A stretch of DNA of 9,091 nt from QHBQ01 sp038230695 (lineage in GTDB: Bacteria > Chloroflexota > Chloroflexia > QHBQ01): assembly GCA_038230695.1 (NCBI GenBank), contig JBBRMT010000196.1, forward strand, positions 1 to 9,091. Direction: 5' to 3'. Shown here piece by piece: positions 7,095 through 9,091 of the stretch. Position 1 is the first letter of the stretch; each line of letters opens with the position of its first letter. A program made the translations under genes and the position numbers. Under the pieces are notes generated by a model. It was not told where the DNA came from and searched no databases. It saw only the letters and a program-made list of their open reading frames with translations.

Positions 7095-7808
7095 ATGGGA
7101 AATCTTTTTGATGTTCAGGATGGCCTTTCCGCCTTCTTCCTATTCTGCACCTTTTTTGGCCTGTTTTTCACCCTGATTTCCTTCTTCCTGGGCGCAAGTC
7201 ATGGCTTTGGCGGTCATATTGGGCATATCGGCCACGTCGGCCACGTCGGCCATGCTGGTGGGCATCAGGCCAGCGGCCATGGCGACAGCAGCGGGGTCAG
7301 CCCGCTCAACCTCAGCAGCATAATGATCTTCGTCACCTGGTTTGGCGCAGCGGGCTACATCCTGCACCGCTATACCGGCCTCTGGGGTGGGCTAATCGTC
7401 GGCATCGCCACGGCAGCGGGCCTGGCGGGGGGCGCGTTGATGTACACCTTCCTGGTTCGTTTCCTCTACCGCGCCACCACCCCCCCCATGCACGAGCGGG
7501 ACTACGAACTGGTCGGTCACACTGCAACCGTGACCAGCACTATCTATGCGGGCGGCGCTGGCGAGATCACTTACACCCTGTTCGGCTATCGCCGCGCTGA
7601 GAGCGCCCGCAGCTTGAACGGGCAGCCCATCCCGCGTGGCACTGAGGTGGTCATCCTGCAATACGAGAAGGGCGTGGCCTATGTTCAGCCAGTCGAGGAA
7701 ATCCTCAAGCAGGAGCTGCCCGCCCCCGAAGTGCTGAAGCAGGAGTTTCCTAAAGCGGCCAGTCCGCCCATCGAGCAAGCAACCGAACGGTTGAAAGGTC
7801 AGCGTTAA
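7095..7808 (+). CDS. NfeD/YuaF-like membrane protein with His-rich loop
   Basis: A 237-residue integral membrane protein of the type that partners flotillins. It has a first hydrophobic helix (about 11-33, Phe-rich), a polar His/Gly loop (36-64), two further helices (about 73-90 and 97-121), then a soluble C-terminal beta domain (about 133-205; ELVGHTATVTSTIYAGGAGE and RGTEVVILQYEKGVAYVQPV) typical of the NfeD OB fold. A charged tail with a repeated (L)KQE(L/F)P motif follows. The loop carries eight histidines (36, 41, 44, 47, 50, 53, 57, 62), five of them in a GHx tripeptide array. I chose ATG 7095 over the in-frame GTG at 7044 because GAGG lies 7 nt upstream and the membrane helix then starts near the N-terminus. 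A flotillin gene follows 150 bp later, as in yuaF-floT and yqiJ-yqiK pairs. Confidence 0.85.
   Translation: MGNLFDVQDGLSAFFLFCTFFGLFFTLISFFLGASHGFGGHIGHIGHVGHVGHAGGHQASGHGDSSGVSPLNLSSIMIFVTWFGAAGYILHRYTGLWGGLIVGIATAAGLAGGALMYTFLVRFLYRATTPPMHERDYELVGHTATVTSTIYAGGAGEITYTLFGYRRAESARSLNGQPIPRGTEVVILQYEKGVAYVQPVEEILKQELPAPEVLKQEFPKAASPPIEQATERLKGQR
7212..7256 (+). repeat. Five 9-bp units encoding (Gly-His-x)5
   Basis: Units GGTCATATT, GGGCATATC, GGCCACGTC, GGCCACGTC and GGCCATGCT encode GHI, GHI, GHV, GHV, GHA in the first loop of the NfeD-like protein. Two units are identical and the others vary mainly at third positions, which suggests tandem duplication with protein-level constraint. Confidence 0.8.
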
Positions 7809-7831
7809 TCTTAATCGTCATGTTTCTGTAT

Positions 7832-7922
7832 GGGCGAACCGTTGTTCACCTGGGCAGACACAAGCAAGGGACGAACCGTTGTTCGTCCAGCTAAACAAAC
7901 GTAAGGGCGAACCGTTGTTCGC
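7832..7922. repeat. Three palindromic repeats between the NfeD-like and flotillin genes
   Basis: Three copies of CGAACCGTTGTTC with CGTT loops at 7840-7843, 7877-7880 and 7913-7916, a period of 36-37 bp. Copy 2 is a perfect 8-bp stem (GGACGAAC/GTTCGTCC), copy 3 a 6-bp stem (GCGAAC/GTTCGC), and copy 1 has one mismatch (GGCGAAC against GTTCACC). The second-outermost pair is A-T in copy 2 and C-G in copy 3, so pairing is kept while the base changes. The 150-bp spacer holds no gene. Confidence 0.75.
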
Positions 7923-7924
7923 AC

Positions 7925-7938
7925 TGGGCGAAGGCCCA
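7925..7938 (+). promoter_or_regulatory. Small hairpin just upstream of the flotillin ribosome binding site
   Basis: TGGGC-GAAG-GCCCA, a 5-bp stem with a tetraloop, ends 3 bp before the AGAGGTAGGA Shine-Dalgarno region (7941-7950). It could tune access to the ribosome binding site; this is inference from position only. Confidence 0.35.
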
Positions 7939-7958
7939 AGAGAGGTAGGATTAAGAAA

Positions 7959-9091
7959 GTGGATACTCCAATTATTCTGGCAATCATCGTGGTGGTGGTT
8001 CTGCTTCTGGGAATTAGCCTGGCCTTCAGTATGTATCGCAAGGTCGGCCCCAACCAGGCGCTGATTGTCTACGGTCTGGGTGGCACCAAGGTGCATAAGG
8101 GTGGCGGCACACTCGTCTATCCCTATATGCAGAGCGCCAAGGAGCTATCGCTGGAGCTAATGTCCTTCGATGTGGCCCCCACCCAGGACCTCTACACCCA
8201 GCAAGGTGTAGCCGTTACGGTCGAGGCGGTTACCCAGTTGAAGGTGAAGAGCGACCCGGTAAGCATCCTGACTGCCGCCGAGCAGTTCCTCAGCAAGACA
8301 CCCGCCGATCGCGAGAACCTCATTCGTCTGGTGATGGAGGGCCACCTGCGCGGCATCGTCGGCCAGCTTACCGTCGAGCAGATCGTCAAGGAGCCGGAGA
8401 TGGTCGGCAACCGAATGCGTACCACCGTCTCCGACGACCTCAACAAGATGGGCCTGGAGGTCATCTCCTTCACCATCCGTGAAGTGCGCGACAAGAACGA
8501 GTACATCTCCAACATGGGGCGGCCAGACGTGGCCCGCATCAGGCGCGACGCTGATGTTGCCAGCGCCCAGGCCGAGCGTGACACCGCCGTGAACCGCGCC
8601 TCCACTGCCCGCGAGGCGGCGGTAGCCCAGGCTTCCGCCAACCAGGATCGGGTTATCGCCGAGACCGCCTCGGCCACCCGCCAGGCCGAGGCCCAGCGCG
8701 ACCTCGAACTGAAGAAGGCGGAGTACGCCTCGTCGGTACGCACCGCTCAGGCCCAGGCCGACAAGGCATACGACATCCAGGCCAACATCCAGCAGCAGCA
8801 GGTGGTCACCGAACTGGTGCGCATCGATCGGGTCAAGCGCGAAGAGGAGACCCGCGTGCAGGAAGTGGAAATCAAGCGCCGCGAGAACGAACTAATCGCC
8901 ACCGTGCTCAAGCCTGCCGAGATCGAGCGCCGCCGCATCGAGACCCTGGCCGAGGCCGAGCGCCAGCGCCGCATTATCGAGGCATCTGGTAGCGCGGAGG
9001 CAACCCGCACCCAGGGCGGTGGCAACGCCGACGCGACTCGCCTCCAGGGTCTGGCCGAAGCCGACATCATTCGCGCCAAAGGCCAGGCCGA
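7959..9091 (+). CDS. Flotillin (SPFH domain), 3' end outside window
   Basis: A membrane scaffold protein of the flotillin/FloT (YuaG) type that organises membrane microdomains. The start is GTG at 7959, 8 nt after AGAGGTAGGA. Residues 4-23 form one N-terminal membrane segment (IILAIIVVVVLLLGISLAF). The SPFH domain follows (from about 27: YRKVGPNQALIVYGLGG, VTVEAVTQLKVKSDP, and LNKMGLEVISFTIREVRD near 170-190). From about 200 the sequence is an Ala/Glu/Arg/Gln-rich coiled coil with flotillin AE-type repeats (REAAVAQASANQD, ETASATRQAEAQ, ETLAEAERQRR, GLAEADIIRAKG). 377 complete codons are visible; family members are about 500 residues, so roughly a quarter is missing. It is encoded directly after its usual NfeD-like partner, with hairpins between them. 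Family assignment is confident. Confidence 0.95.
   Translation, partial: MDTPIILAIIVVVVLLLGISLAFSMYRKVGPNQALIVYGLGGTKVHKGGGTLVYPYMQSAKELSLELMSFDVAPTQDLYTQQGVAVTVEAVTQLKVKSDPVSILTAAEQFLSKTPADRENLIRLVMEGHLRGIVGQLTVEQIVKEPEMVGNRMRTTVSDDLNKMGLEVISFTIREVRDKNEYISNMGRPDVARIRRDADVASAQAERDTAVNRASTAREAAVAQASANQDRVIAETASATRQAEAQRDLELKKAEYASSVRTAQAQADKAYDIQANIQQQQVVTELVRIDRVKREEETRVQEVEIKRRENELIATVLKPAEIERRRIETLAEAERQRRIIEASGSAEATRTQGGGNADATRLQGLAEADIIRAKGQA

Noticed and set aside
7832..7922. Possible CRISPR array
   Set aside because: There are only three units, the repeats are short, palindromic and imperfect, the spacers are about 16 bp, and no cas genes are nearby.
7879..8064. Plus-strand open frame overlapping the flotillin start
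   Set aside because: It begins inside the palindromic repeat and runs in another frame across the flotillin membrane segment and early SPFH codons; it has no family match.
8192..9079. Long minus-strand open frames opposite the flotillin gene
   Set aside because: These are Ser/Arg/Ala-rich antisense readings of the flotillin coiled-coil codons, an expected effect of GC-rich codon bias.

Overview
The window is a GC-rich bacterial chromosome segment, most likely from the phylum Chloroflexota (a Roseiflexus/Chloroflexus/Kouleothrix-like lineage). This is inferred from the gene repertoire, protein style and dense GC-rich palindromic repeats, not from a marker gene. I see no rRNA, tRNA, CRISPR array, transposase or phage gene.

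Layout. The minus strand of the first ~2.75 kb holds one long reading frame, open from 2673 (or 2751) off the left edge. It encodes a secreted S8 subtilisin-like protease with an intact Asp/His/Asn/Ser set, a Thr/Pro linker and C-terminal SLH cell-surface anchors. A small TPR protein (2912-3169, minus) lies upstream of it. A compact divergent promoter region (about 3216-3282) separates that gene from dnaX (3320-5197, plus), which is followed by ebfC/ybaB (5240-5554), a standard replication/recombination pair. After a 405-bp repeat-filled gap comes an AIM24-family gene (5960-6757). After a second repeat-filled gap comes a three-TM, His-rich NfeD/YuaF-like gene (7095-7808). A repeat-containing spacer then leads to a flotillin (GTG start at 7959) that runs off the right edge.

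How the genes fit together. DnaX is the clamp-loader ATPase and EbfC a nucleoid-associated partner commonly encoded next to it. NfeD-like plus flotillin is a conserved membrane-microdomain pair (compare B. subtilis yuaF-floT and E. coli yqiJ-yqiK). The protease and TPR protein form a separate minus-strand unit.

The most unusual feature is repetitive DNA. Several palindromic families occupy almost every gap: an arm built on CCCCGCTGGGG, an inverted pair built on GGGGGTAAGCCCCC, and a GCGAAC-CGTT-GTTCGC hairpin repeated three times. Some arms are arranged head-to-head, like REPINs. Related palindromes and a 7-bp tandem repeat also appear in-frame inside the protease propeptide, at the protease start, and in the DnaX linker, where they are translated. 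A separate 28-bp near-perfect palindrome upstream of the protease looks like a regulator-binding site.
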